From contig CAVVVP010000005.1 in assembly GCA_963751695.1 (NCBI GenBank), forward strand, positions 620,001 to 684,000: a stretch of 64,000 nt of DNA, given 5' to 3'. How positions within the stretch are numbered: position 1 is the first letter of the stretch; each line of letters starts with the position of its first letter. The position numbers and the translations under genes are program-made. This document shows, piece by piece, positions 44,930-54,550 of this stretch. Source of the DNA: SZUA-22 sp963751695. Lineage in GTDB: Bacteria > Bacteroidota > Ignavibacteria > Ignavibacteriales > Melioribacteraceae. The notes beneath the pieces were generated by a model. It saw only the letters and a list, made by a program, of their open reading frames with translations. It had not been told where the DNA came from and did no database searches.

Positions 44930-44961
44930 TGGGTCCCCTTTCTAGCCCATTATGGGACCCA
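44930..44961. repeat. Inverted repeat TGGGTCCC / GGGACCCA
   Basis: Two perfect 8-base arms are separated by 16 bases in the 261-base gap between GH32 and the oxidoreductase. It is GC-richer than its surroundings. No T tract lies beside it, so it could be a protein site, part of a small RNA or a weak terminator. Confidence 0.4.
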
Positions 44962-45032
44962 AAAGCTTGTCAGCGATTTAGACTTTCTCTTAGGATGAGC
45001 AATTGAATAGGGACAGGTTTTTATTGTAAAAA

Positions 45033-46406
45033 TTAATCCCACAAATCCTCCCCATATTCCCAGCCTTTACGAACTGGTTCTTTCAGGTAAGTATTTAGTT
45101 CCGGACGATTTGTAATCTTCATATTTTTGGAATCCCATTCGATCTTACCTCCATGCTTGGCTGCGATGATACCTAGTAGCATGATTTCACTCATCGGTGC
45201 AGCGTAGTCAAAGTTTGATCCTGGAGTCGGGCCTTCACCCTTAACTGCTCGTACAAATTCTTTAACCGGTCCTCCCTCAACACGCGGATATTTTTCCGGC
45301 AGTTTCATTTTATTCAACTCTCTCATTTCATCAAGATCGATAAGACGAGGACTGTCAGAACGGTGATTAGTAGTAGCAATTGTTTTTTCACCCCTATAAA
45401 TTGAACCATCTTCAGGTAAATCTCTACTTAATCCCCATTTTTCTTTGAGATCAGGTGTCGCGTTCGGTCCATTGTGCCAATAAAACTTGCAAGGATTTTT
45501 TGTGCCACGTTGTACAAAATCGTAACGAACGCTTACACTGTCATGAACCATAAATTCATTGCCTCCAGTTACCGCCTCGGCTTCTATACTAACTGGTTCA
45601 TATAAATCCAGAAGCCAAATCGGTGCATCGGCAACATGGCAGAACCAATCACCAAAAGTTCCAGTGCCGAACTGATTGAATCCGCGCCATTTTTTTGGAT
45701 GATACAATTTATTAAATGGTGCACTGGGATTTGGTCCAAGCCAAAGATCATAGTCAAGTCCATCTGGCACTGGATCTGCTGAGGGTGGGAAACTATTAGG
45801 CATTCCAAAATAAGTTCCATTCCAATCGGGGCCATTAATCCAACTGTGAACCTCTGTGATTTGTCCAAATACATCTGCCTCATACCATTCACGAAGACGT
45901 CGGATACCATTATAGGTGTGTCCTTGATTTCCCATGTTGGTAATCACATTATATTTGTGCATAGCTTTTCGGAGCGTGCGGGCTTGCCAAATATTATGTG
46001 TCAGAGGTTTCTGAGTAAACACATGTTTGCCTCGCTCCATACAAGCGATTGTAGCCACAAAATGTGTATGGTCCGGTGTATTGATACAAACGGCATCAAT
46101 CTCATTGCCCATTTTGTCTAGCATAACCCGGAAGTCACTAAAAGTTTTTGCATTTTTGATTTGTGGATATTCTTCTACGTACCTAAAAAGCATATTGGAA
46201 TCAACATCACATAGGGCAACAATATTTTCTTCAGAACATCCATCAAGAGCCATGCTCGCAATATTCCCACACCCAATCATTGCAATATTGAGCTTATTAT
46301 TTTCTGAAATTCCAATCCTTCCACCAGAACAATTAGGTAAGATAAATGTTCCAGCAGTAACTACTGCAGCTTTCTTTAGAAACGATCTTCGATTATAAGA
46401 ATTCAT
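45033..46406 (-). CDS. Tat-exported Gfo/Idh/MocA family oxidoreductase
   Basis: The 457 residues begin with a twin-arginine signal (NRRSFLKKAAVVTAGTFIL, Arg6-Arg7), followed by a possible lipobox ILPNC. The Rossmann domain (about 38-160) has IAMIGCGNIA for NAD(P), INTPDHTHF and the KP of TQKPLTHN; the C-terminal half includes the DWFCHVADAPIWLL segment with the usual catalytic histidine. Exported members of this family, with cofactor carried across by Tat, occur beside glycan and sugar-ketone pathways. Substrate unknown. The gene is monocistronic, flanked by related short repeats. Confidence 0.88.
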   Translation of the reverse strand: MNSYNRRSFLKKAAVVTAGTFILPNCSGGRIGISENNKLNIAMIGCGNIASMALDGCSEENIVALCDVDSNMLFRYVEEYPQIKNAKTFSDFRVMLDKMGNEIDAVCINTPDHTHFVATIACMERGKHVFTQKPLTHNIWQARTLRKAMHKYNVITNMGNQGHTYNGIRRLREWYEADVFGQITEVHSWINGPDWNGTYFGMPNSFPPSADPVPDGLDYDLWLGPNPSAPFNKLYHPKKWRGFNQFGTGTFGDWFCHVADAPIWLLDLYEPVSIEAEAVTGGNEFMVHDSVSVRYDFVQRGTKNPCKFYWHNGPNATPDLKEKWGLSRDLPEDGSIYRGEKTIATTNHRSDSPRLIDLDEMRELNKMKLPEKYPRVEGGPVKEFVRAVKGEGPTPGSNFDYAAPMSEIMLLGIIAAKHGGKIEWDSKNMKITNRPELNTYLKEPVRKGWEYGEDLWD

Positions 46407-46485
46407 GTAATTACCATTATTAATTAAATCAATTATTATTTAGTAAATTCATTTATAATGTTTGGGTATCTTAATTCAGTTTGAT

Positions 46486-46622
46486 TATCCCTATTCAAAA
46501 CCTCATCCGGACAACTATTACAGAGGTTTGAATATAGTGACCTACAAAAATCCCATTCAATTTATGAATATTTTTGTTAACTAACACTGATTTCAATAAT
46601 TGTCCCTATCCAAAACCTCATC
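46486..46622 (+). repeat. Imperfect direct repeats, one inverted copy beyond the oxidoreductase
   Basis: A 22-base unit at 46486-46507 (begins TATCCCTATTCAAAACC) recurs at 46601-46622 (begins TGTCCCTATCCAAAACC) with two differences. The 13-base core TGTCCCTATTCAA also occurs inverted at 45003-45015, on the other side of the oxidoreductase gene. Near 46494-46532 the first copy also forms an inverted repeat (TTCAAAACCTC / GAGGTTTGAA). Nothing identifies an IS. Confidence 0.5.
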
Positions 46623-46715
46623 TTAATAATTAGAGATAGAACTAATTGTAGAAAGCGAAAATAGTCACACCCCAACTCTTCCTAAAGACAAGCATTATAA
46701 ATCGAATTCGCAACT

Positions 46716-46870
46716 TCATCTACTTTCATAGTCAAGTTCACCTCCCACAACATGGTGAGTATTGATTAGCATAAAGAAATGTGCTTTGTGGTTGTCTAGG
46801 CAGAGCTGGGCTGTATTTGAGCTAGGTTGTGATAATTCGATATCATCTTCAAAATTAATTCTACTAACAT
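46716..46870 (-). pseudogene. Possible gene relic in the 46407-46900 gap
   Basis: One reverse-strand frame is open for about 52 codons and looks protein-like (KNVSRINFEDDIELS, SSNTAQLCLDNHKAHFF, MLINTHHVVGGELDYESR), then stops at 46716. There is no usable start codon near its beginning. It is probably the tail of a lost gene, or chance. The remaining 494-base gap holds only the repeats described and no intact gene. Confidence 0.25.
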
Positions 46871-46900
46871 TTTTTTAATTGAATAAACTATTAAGATAGC

Positions 46901-47269
46901 TTAATTACTTTCATCTCTATTTTTATGCTTTTTCTCAATATTACTCTGAGCTAAACCTTGAGCCAACTTTGTAACAATTCCAACAAAGACTCCTATACCA
47001 GACAATGCCATTACAATCGTGAATATTTTTGATAATTGTGTGGTTGGTGCAAGATCACCATATCCAATTGTTGAGATGGTCATAACACAAAAGTAGATGG
47101 AATCAATGATGCTCCATTTTTCAACAAAAGAATAAAATGCGGTTCCTGAAAGGAGAATGGCAACCATAATAATGACGAGTGAACGAAACTGTTCATCCTC
47201 TTTCCAGAGCCTTACATGAATTAATAATAATTCTAGAAATTTTTTTATTATAAAAAATAAACCAAACAT
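46901..47269 (-). CDS. Two-helix potassium channel
   Basis: The 122-residue inner-membrane protein has two transmembrane helices flanking a pore helix and the selectivity filter TIGYGD (in TISTIGYGDLAP). This is the minimal Ion_trans_2 pore. It lacks the cytoplasmic RCK/TrkA regulatory domain and has only a short charged tail (NIEKKHKNRD). It should form tetrameric potassium channels. It starts 12 bases after the HdeD-like gene, likely co-transcribed with it. Confidence 0.88.
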   Translation of the reverse strand: MFGLFFIIKKFLELLLIHVRLWKEDEQFRSLVIIMVAILLSGTAFYSFVEKWSIIDSIYFCVMTISTIGYGDLAPTTQLSKIFTIVMALSGIGVFVGIVTKLAQGLAQSNIEKKHKNRDESN

Positions 47270-47281
47270 TTACAATCAAAC

Positions 47282-47854
47282 CTAAACATTTTTTAACTTA
47301 CGTATCTGAAACGATAATACAACTAAAATTATTCCGCCTAAAACGGAAAAGATTCCCAATATTGAAACAAAAATTCCTGCTGAAAATATAGGATTAATTA
47401 ATAATAATAGACCTAAGAATGCTGTCAATACACCACCAAATACCATTACCCTTTTACTGGATGCTTTTTCCAACTTGAATCCTGTTGCTATCGATGAAAT
47501 TCCAGATGCCAGTATTATAAATCCCATAAAATACATTAAGAAAGTTGTAGTGAATAAAGCAGTGAAGATAGGTTGTGAGAATACCGCTAAACCAGCGAGG
47601 ATGCTGAGTATAGATACGAAAATACCCCAACCCCAGTTATTATTTTCTTTCTTACCTTGGAGTGATGCAAATAAAGTAAATATACCATCTACAATCCAGT
47701 AAGCACCAAGAAATGTCATAATAATAATGAGAGTTGCCCCGGGATTAGTAAAGAATAAAATTCCAAGTATGATTGCCAGAATACCTCTTAAAAGTACTAG
47801 CCACCATAATGTAGAAGCTGCCTGACCGATTATGCTTTTTGAATTTGTTTCCAT
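47282..47854 (-). CDS. HdeD/DUF308 family membrane protein
   Basis: The 190 residues form six helices in three DUF308 hairpins: LRGILAIILGILFFTNPGAT, WGIFVSILSILAGLAVF and MVFGGVLTAFLGLLLLINP. HdeD-type proteins are linked to acid or general stress in enterobacteria; function here is unproven. GGAG lies eight bases before the ATG. With the potassium channel it forms a small two-gene stress-like unit. Confidence 0.85.
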   Translation of the reverse strand: METNSKSIIGQAASTLWWLVLLRGILAIILGILFFTNPGATLIIIMTFLGAYWIVDGIFTLFASLQGKKENNNWGWGIFVSILSILAGLAVFSQPIFTALFTTTFLMYFMGFIILASGISSIATGFKLEKASSKRVMVFGGVLTAFLGLLLLINPIFSAGIFVSILGIFSVLGGIILVVLSFQIRKLKNV

Positions 47855-47922
47855 TTTAAACTCCTATTTTTTTACAAATAATTAATCCTAAGCGTTTTTT
47901 ATTTATGCATCTGAAAAGATAA

Positions 47923-48990
47923 TCAATAATGCAAAACGAGATTGTTAACAACTAGTGTGCTATTTACACCCCCTTCATAATTAATTCCATTTGCACTTGA
48001 GGCAAAAACAACCGAAATGTGAGTAACTTTATCATCAATTGTTCCGTATAATCCATTTTGTGGTAATTGATATGAAGGAGTTCCACTTGGCAATACTCCA
48101 TAAATTAAATCTTTTTTGATATTGATGAATTCATCTATATCACCGGTGCGGATCCAAGCAGTTGCTATCCTTATAACATTATCCAGATCTTCTCGATTTT
48201 CTAATAATAGATATACATCAGCAGAATCTATTTTATCTAAAACTTTCCCAGTGTTACTTTTATAGGGTGAACCAGCCATATATTTGGCATCAATTGAAAA
48301 CGCTTTAGGTTTAGCCGAAAAAGCAACACCAAATTTTGCAGATGAAGGCGGGTCTAAAATATTTAACTCAAATTTCCCAGTAAATAAGGTAGCCGAGCCC
48401 ATTCTTTGACCAAGGGATAATATTCCCAAATCTTTTGTCAATAATTTTGCGGCATAATCTAACCCAGCAATCTGTTCTGGAGTAGTATTCGCATTATCGT
48501 CACCAAGTATCGTAACACCGTCATTTGCTGAAGACCAGATACTATTTCCATCAGCGCCAGGCTGCATATAGTTTTTGCCATTTGGAGTATACCATAAATC
48601 GAAATTAGTATTTTCTAACTGAGGTTCAGAACCTTCTTTTTTTACTACTACGGTGTAGAATGCCTTTGAACCGTTTTCGGCTATAACCGTATATTCATAT
48701 GGATTAGTAAAATCAACAACATCATATTGTGAAGGTTCTATCCTCGCAAAAGTTGAGAGTAATACAGAGTCCGGTTGAAGTGCTGTAATTTCAGCCTCTT
48801 CTCCAACTGTAACATAGATCAATAAACTATCTTCTTTTATTGTAGTATTTCCAACTTGTCCTTTAAGTGTAAAATACAATATTTTATTCAATTCAGATTC
48901 ACCGAAATATGTTTCAGTGATACATGAAGAAACAAATAGAGATGTCAAAATTAAAAAAGTTATAAAAATATATTTGTTATTCCTTTTCAT
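47923..48990 (-). CDS. PCMD-domain lipoprotein
   Basis: About 355 residues from ATG 48990; a GTG directly before it is the longest frame. The leader (FLILTSLFVSSC) ends in a lipobox. An N-terminal Ig-like strand domain (about 30-120, YTVIAENGSKAFYTVVVKK) is followed by FDLWYTPNGKNYMQPGADGNSIWSS and a C-terminal beta domain ending NNLVLHY, which fit the PCMD (putative carbohydrate metabolism) domain of Bacteroidota lipoproteins. It probably binds glycan at the surface. It directly follows the barrel-like gene at 49003-49702, with which it is probably co-transcribed. Confidence 0.75.
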   Translation of the reverse strand: MKRNNKYIFITFLILTSLFVSSCITETYFGESELNKILYFTLKGQVGNTTIKEDSLLIYVTVGEEAEITALQPDSVLLSTFARIEPSQYDVVDFTNPYEYTVIAENGSKAFYTVVVKKEGSEPQLENTNFDLWYTPNGKNYMQPGADGNSIWSSANDGVTILGDDNANTTPEQIAGLDYAAKLLTKDLGILSLGQRMGSATLFTGKFELNILDPPSSAKFGVAFSAKPKAFSIDAKYMAGSPYKSNTGKVLDKIDSADVYLLLENREDLDNVIRIATAWIRTGDIDEFINIKKDLIYGVLPSGTPSYQLPQNGLYGTIDDKVTHISVVFASSANGINYEGGVNSTLVVNNLVLHY

Positions 48991-49002
48991 CACAATTCCA
49001 TT

Positions 49003-49702
49003 TTAATAATAGTAATAAAATCCGATACCAATCTTTAGGATATTGATTGTAAAGTCACCTGAAAATGAAGACTCGGAAGCACCCACTACTCCATTTTTTT
49101 TAGAGTCGCTCCATTCTGCTTTTAAATCCAGCAATTTCAATTCCAGCTTCAATGCAGAACCCGGCAGATACACGCGCCATTAAACCGGGATAGAAAAGAA
49201 GTTCAATTGATTTGCTTTCAGTGTAGACCCTGGTCAAAATATCATTTGAAACTGTTTCAGTTAATGAGTTCTCAAAAGTTCCGCCGAACTTTATTAAATT
49301 AAACACATTAAATATTTTAGCTTTATCAAGAGACAGATAGTTTTTCATTGTACCATATATCGACCATCCAATTGATTTACTATGCACATTTTCAAGAACA
49401 TTAGAACTATTTTCCTGTATCCCTTCTTTATTTTTGTAACTAAAATTTATCAATGCGCCTAAGGCAAAATTATCTTTAATAAAATAACCTTGATCAAGAT
49501 TTATGTTAACATTATCATCCGTCCTATCTTTAATAACGTAAACTAACACGTCCTTATCTTCTGTATTCTTAGTGCCAAAATTAAACGATAATCCAGAATA
49601 CAAACTACCTTTATTCAGTAGGTCTAATTTTTCATCTTGACTAAATGTTACACTAGTTACAATTCCTAAGATTATAAGAACAGTTACTATTTTTAATTTC
49701 AT
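49003..49702 (-). CDS. Outer-membrane beta-barrel, frameshifted as read
   Basis: From ATG 49702 (GGAAAG nearby; the longest frame adds 11 codons) the protein has a signal peptide ending TFSQ and strands typical of an opacity/OmpA-like barrel (GSLYSGLSFNFGTKN). The frame stops at 49100 after GFKSRMERL. One base later in register the other frame reads AEWSDSKKNGVVGAS and FTINILKIGIGFYYYY to TAA at 49003, a natural barrel end with aromatic residues. A single extra base in the TTTTAAA run at 49120-49126 explains the break. It may be a sequence error or a real inactivating or phase-variable indel. Confidence 0.7.
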
Positions 49703-49724
49703 ATTCTTTCCATTATTATTAAAT

Positions 49725-51922
49725 CTATAGCACAAAACTTACTGCAAAATTGAATCCTTCATAGCGCAAAGGGGTTTCTGTTTGAAAAGGCCAGTTCATA
49801 TTATCTTTGCGCAAAACATAGTAAGCATATAAATATCCGGTACGAATTAACATATTAAATATTGGACCAAAAACCGAACTATCGTCTACCCACTTTCCCG
49901 CAGCCACATTTAAAGCATTATAACCAACCTGAGCAATCAGAAAACTTCCGGCCCACTTTAGAAATAAAGTACGTGGATAAATTACCCCAGTTTCATAGTT
50001 AAGCGAAAGCTGAAGAGTTGATAAAATATCAAGTTTAATTCCGTACAAAACTCTATCACCAAATCTGAATGTATCTTTGTACCTGCCTAATATTTCTTCG
50101 TCATTTGACGATATTGGAGTATTTGAATTACTACTATATTCGTCCATTTTTGACCAAATTAAGGATTGTGAAATGTATGGAATAAATGATATATGAGGTC
50201 CATAATAACCTAGGCCTTCAGTTTGTCCTACCCCAAAATGGTAAAACTTAGTTGAAATATCATCTGACTCAGAGTTGCCGATTGCAAACTCACTATTGCT
50301 ATATGCAAACATTAAATACCATTCATTAAGCAGAGCATTGGATTTTGAAAATTTATCAAGCTCACTCCTGCCTAACTTTAATTCGATTTTCCCTGCATTT
50401 GCAAAACTGCCATTTAAATCATTATTGCTAAACTTTTTCATTCCGTAACTTAATTCTATAAGATTTCTTGATTGAAACCAGAACTCTGTTAAATATTGTT
50501 TATAAACTCTTTTATATATTGGATTTTTATACTTTATTAAAATTTCATCTCTCGATGGGAGTTTAATATTTTCTTCCTTTGCATATCTCAAATTTTGCAG
50601 CGCAAATTGATAATAAGGAACATCACATAAAATAAAATCCGGATAAAAACTATTTTCACGCAGAAAATTGAGTCTATCTTCTTTTGCGAAAGTCCACATA
50701 CAAACTTTATAATCTAAACTTTTTGCATTATTCATTACTTTTTCAATCTGGTCTAAACTAGTATCAACAGATTTAAATGCTAAGACCCAATTTGAACCAA
50801 AAGAAATAGTATTATGCGACTTTCTTTGCAAACCCACGGCTTCCGGGAAATATTTGTCTAATTCTTCAACAGGTTCTGTTCCTATAGAACCTTCGAGGGC
50901 AATATCAGAATATGGACAAAGATCTTTAAATATTTTCGCGGTACTTTCAGCCCTGGTTAAAAAAAGCACCTTCTTTTGTCTTTCAATTGAGAGACCTTCA
51001 AAATCGTATTTTGCCGCAGCAAGGATATTTTCATCAGAATCGGGTTTAACATCAACTACAAAAGTTTTTAAGCGCGGGTCATCAATAAAATGATAAAAGA
51101 CATCATAAAGAGGTTTCATTGGGGCTGCGATAAAAGCTTCAGCGGCTGTCGCCTTATTTTCAGGAATCGCGGCACTTTTTAAGACCAGCGCATTTTCAAA
51201 TTCTGATATATTTTTATCTCTAACAAAACCTCGTAGAGTTGTTGCGGCACTCAAATCTTCATCGTGGCTTATCATAAACCTTTTATCTTTGGTGACTCTT
51301 ACATCAAGTTCAAATCCTTTATAGCCCGATACTAAAGCCGTTTCAAATCCGGGGAATGTATTAGCTGGGAAAATTCCATCTGAATTATTAGGAGGCTGAT
51401 AACAGACACCACGATGTGCAATCGGTATTGTTTTAAGTGGTCTATCAACTAATTGATTACCATAGAATTTAAATTCAAATTCGAGTTTTTCTCCGGTATT
51501 TGTGACAACTTGTGAAAAAAGTTTAGTTTCTGTAATTATACTGAATATTATTTCACCACTTTTCTCCTCATCAACCGCATCATACCAATAGTAGACATTT
51601 TCACCCTTGACAAGTTTTGTCCTTATATAATTATTAGGCAAGAACGAACCTTTAATTCCACTAAAATATTTTCCATCTTCCAAAAAATCAGCTTTATAGA
51701 GATATGTCTAAATTCCCCCAAAAATTCATTACCAATAGTATCTGAGGGAATACCATTGTCAGTTTCATAAACAGAATAATAACCGGTTTGAATTTGTGGA
51801 AGTTCATCCATGTATGGAGGAAAATCGAGAAGTATCTTTCTACTTGAACAAGAAAATAGACTTAAGATAACACAGATAGAAATTATTACTTTAATTATAT
51901 TTATTGAATTATATAATTTCAA
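49725..51922 (-). CDS. Glycerophosphodiester phosphodiesterase-domain lipoprotein, frameshifted
   Basis: Two overlapping frames make one protein. The first (TTG start, 51922) is a lipoprotein leader (SICVILSLFSC) plus about 55 residues to GEFRHIS; the second begins near 51700 with KADFLEDGKYFSG and runs to 49725. The joined protein has a GDPD TIM barrel (IPIAHRGVCY, GFELDVRVTKDKRFMISHDED carrying the His-Arg, Glu-Asp and His-Asp catalytic sets) and a C-terminal strand-rich, aromatic domain (about the last 270 residues, to FAVSFVL) that reads like an outer-membrane part. The break lies between 51685 and 51706. GDPD would cleave glycerophosphodiesters or teichoic-like polymers. Confidence 0.68.
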
Positions 51923-52118
51923 ATTTTTATTCTAATTAATAGTTTTTTTTGGTTGTGCAACCTATGTCTAATTCCTTTCATTCCATCACCATCGCCTCTT
52001 TGCAATGCCATATAATCAACTCCGATATTTACTGAACTAATTGTAGCCCCTATAAAACAAAGATTGTCTGAAATCCTAAAAAAACATTGGCAATAAAATT
52101 AGAGTCAGGGCACTATGT
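51919..52118 (-). pseudogene. 3' remnant of an outer-membrane protein gene
   Basis: The gap 51923-52279 has no intact gene. Its reverse strand reads CPDSNFIANVFLGFQTIFVL to a stop, and in the neighbouring frame RISDNLCFIGATISSVNIG followed by DYMALQRGDGDGMKG to a stop at 51919. The two halves meet at a seven-T run near 52078-52084. The wording is like the final strands of a barrel protein. It appears to be a degraded gene end immediately upstream of the GDPD lipoprotein. Confidence 0.35.
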
Positions 52119-52279
52119 ATGTAAAATTATATCCCCAAATGATACCCACTTTAATCCTTAAAAGTACTAATCACCAAAACAATAATACTATCTTACCAAC
52201 CAGAGTTTATTATTTAGTTTCAATTTTACTTTTTCATTCCTAACTTAATTTTCAGTCAATATTTTCATACCGAAAAAAA

Positions 52280-53011
52280 TTATAATTTTAGAAATTGAGG
52301 TGAAAATATTACTACACCAATCTCAAAACCGGCTGCTTGTGTGCCATTAATTGCTGAACCATAACTAATTGCCGGAACTACAGTATCATTTGGTTCCCAG
52401 CGAATTCCAAACTTATATTTCGGCTCTGAATATAGCTCACCAGCAGTGCCATAGTACTCGCCTACAATGGCACTTTGTGGGATAATCTTATAGATTGCCA
52501 GTCTGGTAGAATATGTAAATCCCCAAGCTGTTTTTTTATTATTGCCATAATCAAAATCAACTGTACCTCCTGGCATAATATCCCAAGATAACGTGTTCTC
52601 AAAAAAAGGAATTGTTATTGGGACTGCAGTCCATAAATTTGTATGGCGATCAAGGAATTGTGATTGATTGTAATACCCTGGTGATTTACCATAACCTAAA
52701 AATGCCGCAAATCCACCAGTTTTTTCTGAATTTTCGTAAAACATATATTTAAAGTAAAAAGTTGTGGAAAAATGTTGCGGCAGATTTAGCTCTTTTTTTT
52801 CCCAATATAGATTTGCTTGTACAAAGAACTCCCAATTCTGAATTAAAGCAAATGAGTTAATAAATGTGGCATTTCGTTCTCCTACAGTCAAACAAATTGT
52901 ACTAGTTCCATGCGGCATTGTAAGGTAATTATCAGTATTAAACTGCTGAGCTAGTCCCGAGCAGAATAATAGAAATAATAAAATTATCGTAAAAATACAT
53001 TTTGATTTCAA
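52280..53011 (-). CDS. Putative outer-membrane barrel protein
   Basis: The 243 residues start at TTG 53011 behind AAGGG; no in-frame ATG precedes the signal peptide (about 1-21, ending GLAQ). Strand-rich, aromatic sequence (NWEFFVQANLYWEKKE, TTFYFKYMFYENSEKTGGF, KYKFGIRWEPNDTVVPAISY) suggests a small barrel related to the phenol-degradation MetA/TtgR-type channels. It lies 16 bases after the DcaP-like porin gene, so the two are co-transcribed. Substrate unknown. Confidence 0.65.
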   Translation of the reverse strand: MKSKCIFTIILLFLLFCSGLAQQFNTDNYLTMPHGTSTICLTVGERNATFINSFALIQNWEFFVQANLYWEKKELNLPQHFSTTFYFKYMFYENSEKTGGFAAFLGYGKSPGYYNQSQFLDRHTNLWTAVPITIPFFENTLSWDIMPGGTVDFDYGNNKKTAWGFTYSTRLAIYKIIPQSAIVGEYYGTAGELYSEPKYKFGIRWEPNDTVVPAISYGSAINGTQAAGFEIGVVIFSPQFLKL

Positions 53012-53027
53012 TTAAACCCTTATTATA

Positions 53028-54416
53028 TCAAAATTCAAATTTAACCATACACTGTACTCTACTCCCTCTACCTAAAGCATCATTTGTTGTCTTCTGTGTA
53101 CCCCACATATATTCGATACCAGTAGACATCTCATCACTGAGACTATAGAAAAGATTAACATGTCCAATACCACCTTGAGCCAGTGCATACGCATCTCTTG
53201 AATCCGGTGTCTCTAACCACCCGTACGCATAACCTAGGTTTGAAGAAAACTGCTTATTCCATCGGTGCATAAAACCAACTACAAAGGCAAAAGCGGGCAT
53301 AGTTTCTAGATTGCCCTGATCGTTTAGTACAGCATTTGCGTTACTACCTGCAAAAGCCATAATGTTTTCACCTGATCCTTTACCGTATGAGATATTCCAG
53401 GTAAAGAAGTCTTCTTTTCCAATGTATTGTCTACCACCAAAAACAACAGATGCTTGTAATGCTGTCGCATCAGGTCCGAGGCCTCCGCCATCCCAGCGCA
53501 ATTGAGCAACTTGAGCTCCAAGCAGTGCTAATCCGGTTGACCAGTAATAGTCCAATCTTCCTGCTAATAGAGGTAATCCCAAACTGGCTTGCCCAGGCAT
53601 ATCGTTGGGATTTTCGATACCCATAAAGTCGAGCATTTCTATACCAACTGCAAATTTCCAATTATCGTTTATACGATAATCATAACGTATTTGAGCAGCG
53701 CGCCCACCATACAAAGCATCACCGGCAGCAAAGTCAATGAATATTGTAATAGTTTCAAGAAAAGAAATGGTAGTCCAGGTTTGTCCAATAGTAAAATTAC
53801 CAGCTGTTATGTAAGCATGACGTAGTCTGAATTGACTGCCTGAAGTCCAGAAATCACCTTCAATAAAAACTCTTAATGGAAGAGCATCTTGAGCCACCCT
53901 TCGCACATCAATATTAAATCTTGTTTCCTTAGCAAAAGCATTAAAATACCCGCTATTTTCGTGTTCCGGTGTTCCTTCTACCGGTATGGTCGACAATAAA
54001 AATTGAGTCCGATCACTAGTTCCAGTTATATCATATAGAAAATCTGTTTTTACATAACCACCAATTTTCATTCTAAACTTTGTACCGAACATTGGCCATG
54101 AGCCAAGAAACTCGGAGGCAACAAGATCACTGCCGGAAAGCGGTACAATATTTTGATCCCGTAAATCCTGCTTTGGAATTTGCTCAAGTCCTTTTGCTGT
54201 GCTATCCGATTCAAATTCTGGCGTAAGTTTTTGTTGTACAACAACACTATCACCCTCAAGATCAGCTAATCGCAATTCCAACTCATCAATTTTACTCAGT
54301 TTTTGTTTGAGCTGGTTGATTTCATTTTTTAATGAATCTATTTCCTGTGCATGGACAGTTGTTGCTAATAAACAAACCACAAAGAAGCAAAACAGATGTA
54401 ATGGTTTATGTTTCAT
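53028..54416 (-). CDS. DcaP-like trimeric porin with N-terminal coiled coil
   Basis: About 462 residues from ATG 54416, chosen because GGAG lies seven bases before it; the longest frame adds four codons. Signal peptide ends VHAQ; a heptad coiled coil follows (about 27-55, EIDSLKNEINQLKQKLSKID), then GYVKTDFLYDITGTSDRTQF and FRLRHAYITAGNFTIGQTWT, typical of DcaP porins, which admit negatively charged small molecules. It ends RVQCMVKFEF. It sits after the serine-hydrolase pair and probably brings in their substrates. Confidence 0.85.
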   Translation of the reverse strand: MKHKPLHLFCFFVVCLLATTVHAQEIDSLKNEINQLKQKLSKIDELELRLADLEGDSVVVQQKLTPEFESDSTAKGLEQIPKQDLRDQNIVPLSGSDLVASEFLGSWPMFGTKFRMKIGGYVKTDFLYDITGTSDRTQFLLSTIPVEGTPEHENSGYFNAFAKETRFNIDVRRVAQDALPLRVFIEGDFWTSGSQFRLRHAYITAGNFTIGQTWTTISFLETITIFIDFAAGDALYGGRAAQIRYDYRINDNWKFAVGIEMLDFMGIENPNDMPGQASLGLPLLAGRLDYYWSTGLALLGAQVAQLRWDGGGLGPDATALQASVVFGGRQYIGKEDFFTWNISYGKGSGENIMAFAGSNANAVLNDQGNLETMPAFAFVVGFMHRWNKQFSSNLGYAYGWLETPDSRDAYALAQGGIGHVNLFYSLSDEMSTGIEYMWGTQKTTNDALGRGSRVQCMVKFEF

Positions 54417-54493
54417 TAAAATCTCCATTATGTAGTTTTTATCTAAATTTTAGGTTTAATAGAATATTTAAAAATTTTTATTTAATACAAAAG

Positions 54494-54518
54494 AGATGTT
54501 ACTAGAAACATAACATCT
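54494..54518 (-). terminator. Hairpin after the serine hydrolase gene
   Basis: AGATGTTA and TAACATCT form a perfect 8-bp stem with a nine-base loop, followed on the reverse strand by CTTTTG. It lies 33 bases after the stop at 54551 and may end most transcription before the porin gene. The forward strand also has TTTT beyond the stem. Confidence 0.55.
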
Positions 54519-54550
54519 TTTTAACTTTATGATCTTATAAAAATGCTAAT

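Noticed and set aside
49113..49126. Programmed -1 ribosomal frameshift in the barrel gene
   Set aside because: The reading frame would have to move +1 at GGA-TTT-AAA; the -1 frame meets TAA at once, and no slippery heptamer in register is present.
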